This document shows, one piece after another, positions 30,438 through 39,581 of a DNA stretch of 64,000 nt. The first letter of the stretch is position 1; each line of letters opens with the position of its first letter. This DNA is from Flavobacterium sp. (GTDB lineage Bacteria > Bacteroidota > Bacteroidia > Flavobacteriales > Flavobacteriaceae): contig NZ_JAIXTJ010000050.1 of NCBI RefSeq assembly GCF_027483985.1, forward strand, positions 1 through 64,000, in the 5' to 3' direction. Below the pieces are notes generated by a model. It worked only from the letters and a program-made list of their open reading frames with translations, did no database searches and was not told the DNA's origin. The position numbers were made by a program, and so were the translations under genes.

Positions 30438-30920
30438 ATGTACATTCCTTTTGAAAATTTACCGCAAGAATCTAAAATTTGGATCTACCAATCCAGCAGA
30501 AAATTTTCTGATGAAGAAGTTAGTGATATTGAAAAAGAGTTAACTAATTTTATTGAAAACTGGTCGGCACACGGAACTTCGCTCGAAGCATCTTTTGACA
30601 TACGATATAATCGATTTATTATTATTGCAGTAAATCAAGAAATTCAAGCCGCTACAGGATGTTCCATCGATGCATCGGTAGGTTTTATTCAAAATTTAGA
30701 ACAAAAATACAGCATAGATTTATTAGACAAAATGAATGTAGCTTTCAAACAAGGCGAATTCATTACATATAAAACACTGCTAGAATTTAAAAAACTGGCT
30801 AAAGACAAATCAGTTTCAGAAAACACAATAGTTTTTAATAATCTCGTTAATACTATTGAAGAACTCAATGAAGGTTGGGAAATTCCTGCAAGCGAAAGCT
30901 GGCACAGCAGATTCTTTTAA
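30438..30920 (+). CDS. Conserved protein of unknown function (often mislabelled ABC transporter ATPase)
   Basis: 160 aa, soluble, no signal peptide. Begins MYIPFENLPQESKIWIYQSS and ends EGWEIPASESWHSRFF, a pattern conserved in Flavobacteria as I recall it. No Walker A, Walker B or ABC signature can be found, so the frequent label of ABC transporter ATPase is not supported by the sequence. A single Cys lies in AATGCSIDASVGF. Fifteen nt ahead of the GH3 gene and possibly cotranscribed. Confidence 0.85.
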   Translation: MYIPFENLPQESKIWIYQSSRKFSDEEVSDIEKELTNFIENWSAHGTSLEASFDIRYNRFIIIAVNQEIQAATGCSIDASVGFIQNLEQKYSIDLLDKMNVAFKQGEFITYKTLLEFKKLAKDKSVSENTIVFNNLVNTIEELNEGWEIPASESWHSRFF

Positions 30921-30935
30921 TCTTTACATCCTTTC

Positions 30936-33935
30936 ATGAAAAATATAAGTAAGCTAGTTTTATTATTTATAATAGTAATTGTTGTAACTAATTGCGGTTC
31001 AACTAAAGATAAAGTTACGGTTGGTGCTATTAAAAAACCAGAGCTAATTCTTGAAGAAGAAGCCTATGTCCAAGTATCAAAATCAAAACGCAAGCATTTC
31101 TTTGCAACTACTGACACCGAAACCAAATGGGTAGATAGTATTTACAATCAAATGACGTTTGAGGATAAAGTGGGGCAATTGTTTATGGTGGCAGCTTATT
31201 CTAATAAAGATACAGTGCATTTCAACGCTATCGACAAATTAATTACCCAAAATAAAGTAGGCGGACTAATTTTTTTTCAAGGTGGTCCAGTGCGACAAGC
31301 TAAACTTACGAATCGTTTTCAATCCAAATCCAAAGTTCCATTATTTATCGGAATTGACGCCGAATGGGGTTTGAGTATGCGTTTAGATTCTACTTACAAA
31401 TATCCTTGGAATTCAACGCTAGGAGCTATCAAAGATTTGAATTTGGTTAAGAAAGTCGGACAAAATATGGCGCAAGAAGCCAAACGTATCGGCGCACATT
31501 TTAATTTCGTACCAGTTTTAGACATCAATACCAATCCCAAAAATCCCATAATTGGTCACCGTTCTTTTGGTGAAAATAAAGTGAATGTTACCGAACACGC
31601 AATCGCCATAATGGATGGTATCCAAAGCGAAGGTGTTTTCTGCACTGGGAAACATTTTCCAGGTCACGGTGACACGGCTACCGATTCACATTATGCGTTG
31701 CCTTTAGTTAATTTTTCAAAAGACCGGTTAGAAAAAGTCGAATTGTATCCTTACAAACGAATGTTCGATGAAGGCTTAGTTTCAGTTATGGTAGCGCACT
31801 TGAACATTCCAAGTATCGAACCTAGAGATAATTTTCCAACTTCGGTATCTTATAATGTGGTAACCAACTTACTACAAGAGGAATTGGGCTTTGACGGTTT
31901 GATTTTTACCGATGCTTTAAACATGAAAGCGGCTAGTAAATTTATGAAACCTGGTGACATCGATTTAGAAGCGTTCATGGCAGGAAATGATATTTTGCTT
32001 TTTGCAGAAAATGTTCCTTTAGCTTACCAAAAAATTTTGGAGGCTTATAATAACGGACTAATTACTGAAGAACGTTTGGCAAAATCAGTTAAAAAGATTC
32101 TTGCTCATAAATACAAAATCGGATTAAACAACTACAAACCAGTTGATTTAAAAAATATTCCTAACGATTTAATTACAACCAACAAGGATGCATTGCAATA
32201 CGAATTATATGAAAATGCTACCACGGTAATTAAAAACGAAAACAATATACTGCCAATTAAAAATTTGGATCAGAAAATAGCCTACGTGAAGTTGGGAGAT
32301 GATGTCAATTCTTCGTTCTTAAGTACTTTAAAAAAATATACAGAAGTTACTGAGGTTGTAGAAACTAATATTGATTCACTTAAAGTTAAACTTAAAGACT
32401 ACAATACGGTTATTATCGGGTATCACAAATCGGATAGAGCTTGGAAAAAACACGATTTTACGGAAGCTGAATTGCTATGGTTGCAAGAAATTGCTAAAAA
32501 TAATAAAGTGATTTTAGATGCTTTTAGCAAACCTTACTCACTGTCAGCTATATCCAATTTTTCGGATATTGAAGGAATTGTTATGTCTTACCAAAACAGC
32601 GATATCGCACAAGAAGTAGGAGCAGAAGTTATATTTGGTGCTATAGAAGCAAAAGGAAATCTTCCAGTAACAATCAATGATGAATTTAAAGAAGGACTCG
32701 GATTAAAAACAGAAAAATTAAATCGTTTAGGCTTTACCGCTCCAGAAAACGTGGGAATGAGTCCATCGACCTTAGCTAAAATTGATACTTATGCGAAGAA
32801 GGCTATTGATGGCAAAATGGCGCCAGGTATGCAAATTTTAATAGCAAGAAGAGGAAAGGTAATTTTTCAAAAAGCCTACGGATATCATACTTATGACAAA
32901 CAAACCAAAGTAACCAATTCCGATATCTATGATGTAGCTTCGATTACTAAAATGGTGGCTACACTGCCTAACGTAATGCAACAATACGATCAGGGAAAAG
33001 TAACGCTTAATTCGAAACTAGGCGAAATGCTGCCGCTTTTTCAAGGTAGTAACAAACAAGATATTTCGTTTAAAGATTTATTATCACATTATGCCAAACT
33101 ACAAACTTGGATTCCGTTTTATAAAAATACTTTAGATGCTGAAAAATGTCCTTCGGATAAAATTTATAGTTTGTATAATAAGGAAGGGTTCAACTATCAA
33201 GTAGCCGAAAATTTATACATTAGAAATGATTATCAAGATACCATTCTAAAACAAATTGTAGACAGTAAACTCCTGGACAAAAAAGAGTACAAATACAGCG
33301 ATTTCACTTTTATCATTTTAAAAGAATACCTTGAAAAAGCAACAGGTAAATCGTTAGATCAATTAAGTAATGATAATTTTTACAAATCACTAGGAATGAA
33401 CAATACGATGTTCAATCCGTTACGAAAATTTGATTACGGAATCATTCCTCCAACGGAGAACGACAATTATTTTCGCCAAACCACGATTCAAGGCTACGTA
33501 CACGATATGACGGCAGCAATGCAAGGTGGTGTTGCAGGTCATGCAGGAATTTTCTCTAATAGTATGGATATTGCTAAAATGATGCAGTTGTACCTTCAAA
33601 AAGGAAATTATGGGGATAAAAACTATTTTTCTGCAGCAACTTTCGATGTTTTTAATACCTGCCATTTTTGTGCAGAAGGAAACCGAAGAGGATTAGGATT
33701 TGATAAACCGCAATTAGGGAAAGAAGGTCCAACCTGCGGCTGCGTTTCAATGGCAAGTTTTGGTCACACCGGATTTACTGGAACAATGGCTTGGGCTGAT
33801 CCTGAAACTGAAATCATTTATGTTTTCCTGTCAAACCGAACTTTTCCTGGTAATACTGAAGTGAATAAATTATCTAAAGAGAACATCAGAGAAGACATTC
33901 AAAAAATAATTCAAGAAGCTATTTTAGACAAATAG
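30936..33935 (+). CDS. Fusion of GH3 beta-N-acetylhexosaminidase and beta-lactamase-class serine hydrolase
   Basis: 999-aa lipoprotein (lipobox ending VVTNC). Residues ~60-390 form a GH3 NagZ-type TIM barrel, with the diagnostic KHFPGHGDTATDSH loop and the nucleophile Asp in GLIFTDALNMKA. A GH3 C-terminal domain follows (~400-590). Residues ~610-990 are a class C beta-lactamase/D-aminopeptidase-like domain with the SxxK motif in YDVASITKMV, a Tyr candidate in KYSDFTFI and the KTG-box equivalent HTGFTG. It probably trims muropeptides or glycan fragments at the cell surface. The two-enzyme architecture is seen in other Bacteroidota. Confidence 0.93.
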   Translation: MKNISKLVLLFIIVIVVTNCGSTKDKVTVGAIKKPELILEEEAYVQVSKSKRKHFFATTDTETKWVDSIYNQMTFEDKVGQLFMVAAYSNKDTVHFNAIDKLITQNKVGGLIFFQGGPVRQAKLTNRFQSKSKVPLFIGIDAEWGLSMRLDSTYKYPWNSTLGAIKDLNLVKKVGQNMAQEAKRIGAHFNFVPVLDINTNPKNPIIGHRSFGENKVNVTEHAIAIMDGIQSEGVFCTGKHFPGHGDTATDSHYALPLVNFSKDRLEKVELYPYKRMFDEGLVSVMVAHLNIPSIEPRDNFPTSVSYNVVTNLLQEELGFDGLIFTDALNMKAASKFMKPGDIDLEAFMAGNDILLFAENVPLAYQKILEAYNNGLITEERLAKSVKKILAHKYKIGLNNYKPVDLKNIPNDLITTNKDALQYELYENATTVIKNENNILPIKNLDQKIAYVKLGDDVNSSFLSTLKKYTEVTEVVETNIDSLKVKLKDYNTVIIGYHKSDRAWKKHDFTEAELLWLQEIAKNNKVILDAFSKPYSLSAISNFSDIEGIVMSYQNSDIAQEVGAEVIFGAIEAKGNLPVTINDEFKEGLGLKTEKLNRLGFTAPENVGMSPSTLAKIDTYAKKAIDGKMAPGMQILIARRGKVIFQKAYGYHTYDKQTKVTNSDIYDVASITKMVATLPNVMQQYDQGKVTLNSKLGEMLPLFQGSNKQDISFKDLLSHYAKLQTWIPFYKNTLDAEKCPSDKIYSLYNKEGFNYQVAENLYIRNDYQDTILKQIVDSKLLDKKEYKYSDFTFIILKEYLEKATGKSLDQLSNDNFYKSLGMNNTMFNPLRKFDYGIIPPTENDNYFRQTTIQGYVHDMTAAMQGGVAGHAGIFSNSMDIAKMMQLYLQKGNYGDKNYFSAATFDVFNTCHFCAEGNRRGLGFDKPQLGKEGPTCGCVSMASFGHTGFTGTMAWADPETEIIYVFLSNRTFPGNTEVNKLSKENIREDIQKIIQEAILDK

Positions 33936-34001
33936 AATTTATTCTTTTGTTAACGGTATTCCAATAGAATTTCTGTAACTTCGTACTTCTAAAAATCAGG
34001 A

Positions 34002-35144
34002 ATGAAAATAGCAATAGTATGTTATCCAACCTTTGGAGGTAGTGGTGTAGTAGCAACAGAATTAGGTTTAGAGTTAGCCCATAGAGGTCACGAAATCCAC
34101 TTCATTACCTACAAACAACCCGTTAGATTAGCTCTTTTAAACTCTAACGTGCATTACCACGAAGTGAACGTTCCAGAATATGCCTTATTTCATTATCAAC
34201 CTTATGAATTAGCATTATCTAGTAAATTAGTCGATATGGTAAAGTTGTATAATATCGAACTATTACACGTTCATTATGCAATTCCGCACGCCTACGCTGG
34301 GTATATGGCCAAACAAATGTTGAAAGATGAAGGCATCAATATTCCAATGGTTACCACATTACACGGAACCGATATTACGTTAGTAGGTAAACATCCATTT
34401 TATAAAACAGCAGTCTGTTTTAGCATCAACAAATCAGATGTGGTGACATCAGTGTCTCAAAGTTTAAAGGATGATACCTACAAACATTTTGATATCAAAA
34501 AAGATATTCACGTAATCCCAAATTTCATCGAATTAAATAAACTGCGTAATGAGTCTTTAATCTCTTGCCAACGTTCCGTTATGGCTATCAAAGACGAAAT
34601 GATTATCACGCACATCAGTAATTTCAGAAAAGTGAAACGAATTCCTGATGTAGTGAAAATATTCTATAAAATCCAACAACAAATTCCTGCCAAATTAATG
34701 ATGGTAGGCGATGGTCCAGAAAGGGAAGTAGCGGAACGTTTATGTTTAGAATTGGGAATTCAAGAAAAAGTAATTTTCTTCGGAAATAGTAACGAAATTG
34801 ATCAAATTTTATCTTATTCAGACTTATTTCTATTACCATCAGAAACCGAAAGTTTTGGTTTAGCGGCGTTAGAAGCAATGGCTTGGGGTGTACCTGTAAT
34901 CTCTAGTAATTCTGGTGGATTGCCCGAAGTGAATTTTGATGGAGTATCAGGCTATTTAAGCGATGTGGGCAATGTTGAGGAAATGGCAGAAAATGCTGTC
35001 AAAATTTTAAACAATATTGCGACTTTAAAAACGTTTAAAGAAAATGCACTATCGGTTGCAAAACAATTCGACATCAAAAATATTTTACCTTTATACGAAG
35101 GTATTTATGAAAGTGCATTGGAAACGTCTAAACAAATACACTAA
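34002..35144 (+). CDS. bshA: N-acetyl-alpha-D-glucosaminyl L-malate synthase BshA
   Basis: Family 4 glycosyltransferase making GlcNAc-malate from UDP-GlcNAc and L-malate, the first step to the low-molecular-weight thiol bacillithiol. N-terminal KIAIVCYPTFGGSGVVATEL is characteristic of BshA, HVHYAIPHA and VTTLHGTDITLVG follow, and the GT4 donor site is ETESFGLAALEAMAWGVPVI with the E-x7-E motif. 380 aa is normal. bshB and bshC are not in the window. The next lipoprotein gene starts 4 nt later. Confidence 0.96.
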   Translation: MKIAIVCYPTFGGSGVVATELGLELAHRGHEIHFITYKQPVRLALLNSNVHYHEVNVPEYALFHYQPYELALSSKLVDMVKLYNIELLHVHYAIPHAYAGYMAKQMLKDEGINIPMVTTLHGTDITLVGKHPFYKTAVCFSINKSDVVTSVSQSLKDDTYKHFDIKKDIHVIPNFIELNKLRNESLISCQRSVMAIKDEMIITHISNFRKVKRIPDVVKIFYKIQQQIPAKLMMVGDGPEREVAERLCLELGIQEKVIFFGNSNEIDQILSYSDLFLLPSETESFGLAALEAMAWGVPVISSNSGGLPEVNFDGVSGYLSDVGNVEEMAENAVKILNNIATLKTFKENALSVAKQFDIKNILPLYEGIYESALETSKQIH

Positions 35145-35147
35145 ATT

Positions 35148-35573
35148 ATGATTAAAAAATTCGCCTCTTTTGTACTTCTAGTTACCTTATTTTCGTGTTC
35201 AACATCTAAACAACCAATGCTGTCGCAACCTATGTATGATGTGCTTTTTGGTAGTGATTATGGTGGCGCTTCTTTTCAATTCTATGAAATTGTTTCGGAT
35301 GAAAAGGAATTTAATATTTTGCTTACCGATGAAATGATCAAACCTTATGTTAAAAAAGAGGACATCAATACCTGCAATTTTATCTTGGTCAATATGGGAG
35401 AAAAAAAATCAGGAGGTTATACATTAGAAGTAAAAAAAGTCGAAGAGTTAGCTGACAAGATTTTGGTTACATTAAAAGAAATCGAACCAAAAGGTTTTGC
35501 AACAATGGCGGTAACTAAACCTTGTTATGTCATCAAAATAAAATCAAAAAAACCAATTGAGATTGTTCAATAA
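35148..35573 (+). CDS. Small lipoprotein with PrcB-like C-terminal domain
   Basis: 141 aa. Lipobox LVTLFSC predicts a lipid-anchored envelope protein. The C-terminal half (KKSGGYTLEVKKVEELADKI, then TKPCYVIKIKSKK) fits the PrcB_C fold of small protease-complex lipoproteins. The link is from motif shape only. Start is 4 nt after the bshA stop, so it is in the same operon. Ends at a strong bidirectional terminator. Confidence 0.8.
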   Translation: MIKKFASFVLLVTLFSCSTSKQPMLSQPMYDVLFGSDYGGASFQFYEIVSDEKEFNILLTDEMIKPYVKKEDINTCNFILVNMGEKKSGGYTLEVKKVEELADKILVTLKEIEPKGFATMAVTKPCYVIKIKSKKPIEIVQ

Positions 35574-35609
35574 AAAAAAATCCACTTTTACAAAAAGTGG
35601 ATTTTTTTT
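35572..35609. terminator. Bidirectional terminator
   Basis: Stem TCCACTTTT / AAAAGTGGA with 3-nt loop, extended by A run on the left and T run on the right. Between the converging PrcB-like lipoprotein and beta-barrel genes. Confidence 0.9.
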
Positions 35610-35623
35610 ATTTCAATAGAATA

Positions 35624-36127
35624 TTACCATCTGTAACGGATACCTAAAGCTAAATCTGGACCAAAATTATCTTCTCTATAATCATCAGAATTGAAGTAAA
35701 GTTCTGGTCTAATGTCTAAAGATAATTGAATTGGAGCTTCTTTGAAGTTATACTCAATACCTATATCACCTGCAACAAATACGAAAGCACCGCTATCTTT
35801 GATTTTGTTACCATTTACATTGTAGTCATAGCTCCAGCTACCTAATCCACCACCAACACCAGCATACCAGTTGAATCCACCGTCAATATTCCAAACCCAT
35901 TGGTAAATACCAGTTAATTTAAAAGCATCAACATTGTTAGAAGTTCTAAAACCTAAGTCTACTTCTAAACGGTTGTTGCTAGATAATCCTCTTTGGTAAG
36001 AAATCTCCCCACCAAAACCATCATTATCTCCTAATCTTAAACCTAATGCATTTTTAGAAATGTCTTGCGCTTGTGAACTCAATGCTAAACCTAGTAGCAT
36101 AAAAGTAGATAAAAATAATTTTTTCAT
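35624..36127 (-). CDS. Outer membrane beta-barrel protein, small
   Basis: 167 aa with signal peptide (MKKLFLSTFMLLGLALSSQA). The mature chain alternates polar and hydrophobic residues with many Gly and aromatic residues and ends GPDLALGIRYRW, with a C-terminal aromatic typical of Omp strands. About eight strands are predictable, matching small OmpA/OmpW-type barrels. No periplasmic domain. Monocistronic, preceded by a ~90-bp AT-rich spacer. Function unknown, possibly structural. Confidence 0.85.
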   Translation of the reverse strand: MKKLFLSTFMLLGLALSSQAQDISKNALGLRLGDNDGFGGEISYQRGLSSNNRLEVDLGFRTSNNVDAFKLTGIYQWVWNIDGGFNWYAGVGGGLGSWSYDYNVNGNKIKDSGAFVFVAGDIGIEYNFKEAPIQLSLDIRPELYFNSDDYREDNFGPDLALGIRYRW

Positions 36128-36227
36128 TTTTAATTTTGTTTAATTTATATACTGCAAATTAATACAATTTGTACTATTAATTTGTTATAAAACTTTTAAT
36201 TTTTGTTATATAATTAAGATTCATACA

Positions 36228-37040
36228 TTAATTTGCGACAAAGGTCTTTAAAAATTCTTCCTGTGTTTGATTACCAGATGCAGGAATAGGCAATGTTACC
36301 CCAGGTATGGTATTTAATTGATAATTTAGCACCGTATTTGCATAAATCATTCCAGTATTACCAGTGTAGTATTGCGTAGAAACGATGACATCTTGTGCAG
36401 GCATTATAGTTACCGTTACCGGAATGCCAGAAATAGTTTGTTGCGTTGTAATTTTTAAATTTAAAACAACTTTAGTTTTTCTAATTCCCGTGTAATCATC
36501 TCCATTAGGTAAAATATACAGAGGTAAACTACCATTAGCAACTGAAGAAAGCTTGTAATCAATAACCAAAGGAATATTTTGAATAGTTTGGTTAATGGTT
36601 CCAGAGGTTGTGCTTAACACTTCATTAGTGGCTGCATTTTCTTTGAAAAAAATAAAATCATTTAGAGCGATAGAAATAGGCGTAGTCAAACCAAAATCAA
36701 AATTAAAAGTTCCATTGATTAATAATTTGAATTGGTCAATTTTAACGGCATTATTTCTTAGCGATGTTGAGAAAAAACCTGTGGGTATAGCACGAGTTTT
36801 CATTTTTTTGTAAGTAACAGAATTAACTACTGTATCATTTGCAACATATAAAGAATCTCTACCCAATGGACCAGGATTGTTAGCGTCATTATCAACGTCG
36901 TAAGTCCAGTAGTTACCATTTGCTAATGGTAAAAAGGTTGTTGGATCCGAAACCCCTTGCACTTGAGTTTCATCAGAATCACTGCCACAAGAAATAAATA
37001 AAAGTAATGACAATGAAACAATTAAAAGGTTTTTTTTCAT
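36228..37040 (-). CDS. Lipoprotein of unknown function
   Basis: 270 aa. Signal peptide with lipobox LLFISC (Cys18), then an acidic segment GSDSDE, which in Flavobacteriia resembles a surface-export signal downstream of the lipidated Cys. The rest is beta-rich (WTYDVDNDANNPG, FLPLANGNYW, VTIMPAQDVIVSTQYYTGNTG). I do not recognise a family. Separate transcript; the 155 bp upstream is intergenic with the divergent aroC. Confidence 0.78.
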   Translation of the reverse strand: MKKNLLIVSLSLLLFISCGSDSDETQVQGVSDPTTFLPLANGNYWTYDVDNDANNPGPLGRDSLYVANDTVVNSVTYKKMKTRAIPTGFFSTSLRNNAVKIDQFKLLINGTFNFDFGLTTPISIALNDFIFFKENAATNEVLSTTSGTINQTIQNIPLVIDYKLSSVANGSLPLYILPNGDDYTGIRKTKVVLNLKITTQQTISGIPVTVTIMPAQDVIVSTQYYTGNTGMIYANTVLNYQLNTIPGVTLPIPASGNQTQEEFLKTFVAN

Positions 37041-37170
37041 AGGTAATGTATTAGTTTTTGGCTAAATTAATAAAAAAGATGTTACAATAATACATTCCAT
37101 AAATTCATTTGAGTACGCAAACTCAAAATATTTTTTAAACACTATATTTTTAAACTATAAACTAATCAAC

Positions 37171-37178
37171 TATATTTG
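37171..37178 (+). promoter_or_regulatory. Candidate -7 element of aroC
   Basis: TATATTTG matches TAnnTTTG, 17 nt upstream of the aroC ATG. No good TTG -33 element is seen at the expected distance, so the call is tentative. Confidence 0.45.
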
Positions 37179-37194
37179 TTCAAAACTAATTAGA

Positions 37195-38262
37195 ATGGCA
37201 GGAAATAGCTTCGGAACACTATATAAAATTACCACTTTTGGCGAATCTCACGGTGAAGCACTTGGTGGAATAATTGATGGTTGTCCACCCGGAATTACAA
37301 TAGATTTAGAGGCAATACAAAACGAAATGCAACGCCGTAAACCTGGTCAATCCAGCATAGTAACACAGCGAAAGGAAGAGGACGAAGTACAATTGTTATC
37401 CGGAATTTTTGAAGGAAAAACCACAGGAACACCGATCGGATTTATCATCCCAAATACAAATCAAAAATCAGACGATTATTCCCATATTAAAGACACTTTT
37501 AGACCAAGTCACGCTGATTACGTCTACGAACAAAAATATGGCATTCGCGATTATCGTGGCGGCGGAAGAAGTTCAGCAAGAGAAACAGCTAGTAGAGTAG
37601 TAGCAGGTGCAATTGCAAAACAAGTTGTAAAAGACATCAAAATCACTGCGTTCGTATCGTCCGTTGGTGAAATTTTCATTAATAAGCCCTATCAAGATTT
37701 GGATTTTTCCTTAATCGAATCTAATGCTGTACGTTGTCCCGATTTGGAAGCAGCCCAAAAAATGGAAGAACATATTAAGGAAATCAAAAAACAAGGCGAT
37801 ACAGTTGGTGGCACAATTACTTGTGTAATACAAAATGTACCAATAGGCCTTGGTGAACCAGTTTTCGATAAATTACACGCCGAACTTGGGAAAGCAATGT
37901 TGTCTATTAATGCCGTACATGGCTTCGAATACGGTAGCGGCTTTTGTGGAGCAAGAATGAAAGGCAGTGAGCATAATGATTTATATAACGAAGACGGTAC
38001 AACCAAATCCAATTTGTCGGGCGGAATTCAAGGCGGAATCTCTAACGGAATGGATATTTATTTTAGAGTGGCATTCAAACCAGTGGCCACTTTAATCCAA
38101 AACCAAGAAGTACTAACCAATCAAAATACCATTGTTGAACAACACGGCAAAGGACGCCACGATCCTTGTGTAGTGCCTCGCGCCGTGCCAATTGTGGAAG
38201 CAATGGCAGCAATCGTACTAGCCGATTTTTATTTATTAAACAAAATTTATCAAGCAAAATAA
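37195..38262 (+). CDS. aroC: Chorismate synthase
   Basis: Last step of the shikimate pathway: 5-enolpyruvylshikimate 3-phosphate to chorismate using reduced [23 protein letters not shown] near the start, signature region [20 protein letters not shown] and C-terminal [24 protein letters not shown] stretch ([18 protein letters not shown]) are all intact. 355 aa is normal. Its TAA stop overlaps the ATG of the next gene by one base (TAATG), so the two are translationally coupled. Confidence 0.97.
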   Translation: MAGNSFGTLYKITTFGESHGEALGGIIDGCPPGITIDLEAIQNEMQRRKPGQSSIVTQRKEEDEVQLLSGIFEGKTTGTPIGFIIPNTNQKSDDYSHIKDTFRPSHADYVYEQKYGIRDYRGGGRSSARETASRVVAGAIAKQVVKDIKITAFVSSVGEIFINKPYQDLDFSLIESNAVRCPDLEAAQKMEEHIKEIKKQGDTVGGTITCVIQNVPIGLGEPVFDKLHAELGKAMLSINAVHGFEYGSGFCGARMKGSEHNDLYNEDGTTKSNLSGGIQGGISNGMDIYFRVAFKPVATLIQNQEVLTNQNTIVEQHGKGRHDPCVVPRAVPIVEAMAAIVLADFYLLNKIYQAK

Positions 38263-39518
38263 TGACAGCAGAAATAGAACAAAAAAAATCATTTTTTAGT
38301 AATCTTACCGTTCAAATTTTAATTGCAATGGCGCTAGGTGCAGCGTTAGGAATCTATATTCATAATAATTTTGATGCCGAATTTGCTAAAAATTTTAGTG
38401 ATAAAATAAAAATGTTAGCAACGGTTTTCATTCGTTTGGTACAAATGATAATTGCTCCATTAGTGATTACTACATTAGTAGTTGGAATTGCAAAATTAGG
38501 TGATATAAAATCAGTTGGTAGAATCGGAGGAAAGGCTATGGGTTGGTTTTTTACAGCCTCTTTTGTATCCTTACTAATTGGTTTGTTTTGGGTTAATATT
38601 TTAGAACCGGGAATTGGATTAAATCTAACTGATGTAGATGTGGCTACCGCTGCAGAAGTAACTGATAAAACCAAAGTTTTTTCGGCTCAAAACTTTATCG
38701 AACACATCATCCCCAAAAGTATTTTTGAAGCTTTAGCCACTAATGAAATTCTTCAAATTGTAATTTTTTCAATTTTCTTCGGATTGGCTGCAGCCTCAAT
38801 GGGCGATCACGCTAAACCAGTCGTGAAAGTGCTAGACATTATATCGCACATCATACTAAAAATGGTGAATTATGTAATGAAATTTGCTCCGCTTGGAGTT
38901 TTTGGCGCTATTGCTGGAGTATTTGCAATAAGAGATCTAGAAGAATTATTGATTACTTATGCAAAGTTCTTCGGTTCATTCTTAGTAGGAATTTCGTCCC
39001 TTTGGGTCGTATTATTAGTAGTAGGATATTTATTTTTAAAGAGTTCAATGACAGCGTTATTGAAACGAATCGTTAGTCCGCTAATTATCGCCTTCGGAAC
39101 CACAAGTAGCGAAGCGGTTTTTCCTAAATTGACAGAAGAATTAGAACGCTTTGGTGTAAAAGATAAAATTGTTTCGTTCATGCTACCACTAGGATACTCA
39201 TTTAATCTTGATGGAAGTATGATGTACATGACTTTTGCAAGTATTTTCATCGCACAAGCTTACGGCGTACCATTAGATTTAGGAACGCAAATGACAATGC
39301 TCTTAGTTTTGATGCTTACAAGTAAAGGCATAGCCGGAGTTCCAAGAGCAAGTTTAGTAGTGGTAGCCGCAACTTGCGGTATGTTTGATATTCCAATTGA
39401 AGGAATTGCTTTAATACTTCCAATTGACCATTTTTGTGATATGTTTAGAAGTGCAACCAATGTTTTAGGAAATGCTCTAGCTACTTCAGTAGTAGGAAAA
39501 TGGGAAAAAGAAAGTTAA
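38262..39518 (+). CDS. Dicarboxylate/amino acid:cation symporter (DAACS family)
   Basis: 418 aa from [12 protein letters not shown] at 38262; an in-frame start further upstream would lie inside aroC and is not used. About eight transmembrane segments with the hallmark re-entrant loops: HP1 serine-rich GTTSSEAVFPKL, TM7 NLDGSMMYM and HP2 TSKGIAGVPRASLV. Takes up glutamate, aspartate or C4-dicarboxylates with Na+ or H+; the substrate is not decidable. One-base overlap with aroC, then a stem-loop downstream. Confidence 0.94.
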   Translation: MTAEIEQKKSFFSNLTVQILIAMALGAALGIYIHNNFDAEFAKNFSDKIKMLATVFIRLVQMIIAPLVITTLVVGIAKLGDIKSVGRIGGKAMGWFFTASFVSLLIGLFWVNILEPGIGLNLTDVDVATAAEVTDKTKVFSAQNFIEHIIPKSIFEALATNEILQIVIFSIFFGLAAASMGDHAKPVVKVLDIISHIILKMVNYVMKFAPLGVFGAIAGVFAIRDLEELLITYAKFFGSFLVGISSLWVVLLVVGYLFLKSSMTALLKRIVSPLIIAFGTTSSEAVFPKLTEELERFGVKDKIVSFMLPLGYSFNLDGSMMYMTFASIFIAQAYGVPLDLGTQMTMLLVLMLTSKGIAGVPRASLVVVAATCGMFDIPIEGIALILPIDHFCDMFRSATNVLGNALATSVVGKWEKES

Positions 39519-39527
39519 ATAAATATG

Positions 39528-39558
39528 AATTTCCAAAATATTTAGTATTTTTGGAATT
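39528..39558. terminator. Stem-loop after the symporter gene
   Basis: AATTTCCAAAATA and TATTTTTGGAATT form an imperfect stem around TTTAG. The right arm also contains TATTTTTG (39546-39553), a possible promoter -7 element for the following gene, so its role is ambiguous. Confidence 0.45.
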
Positions 39559-39581
39559 GAAAAAAACTTAAAATCAATTTT

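Noticed and set aside
30438..30920. ABC transporter ATPase annotation
   Set aside because: No Walker A, Walker B or signature motif exists in the 160-residue product.
38166..38261. N-terminal extension of the symporter
   Set aside because: It reads through the 3' end of aroC; the ATG overlapping the aroC stop is the natural coupled start.
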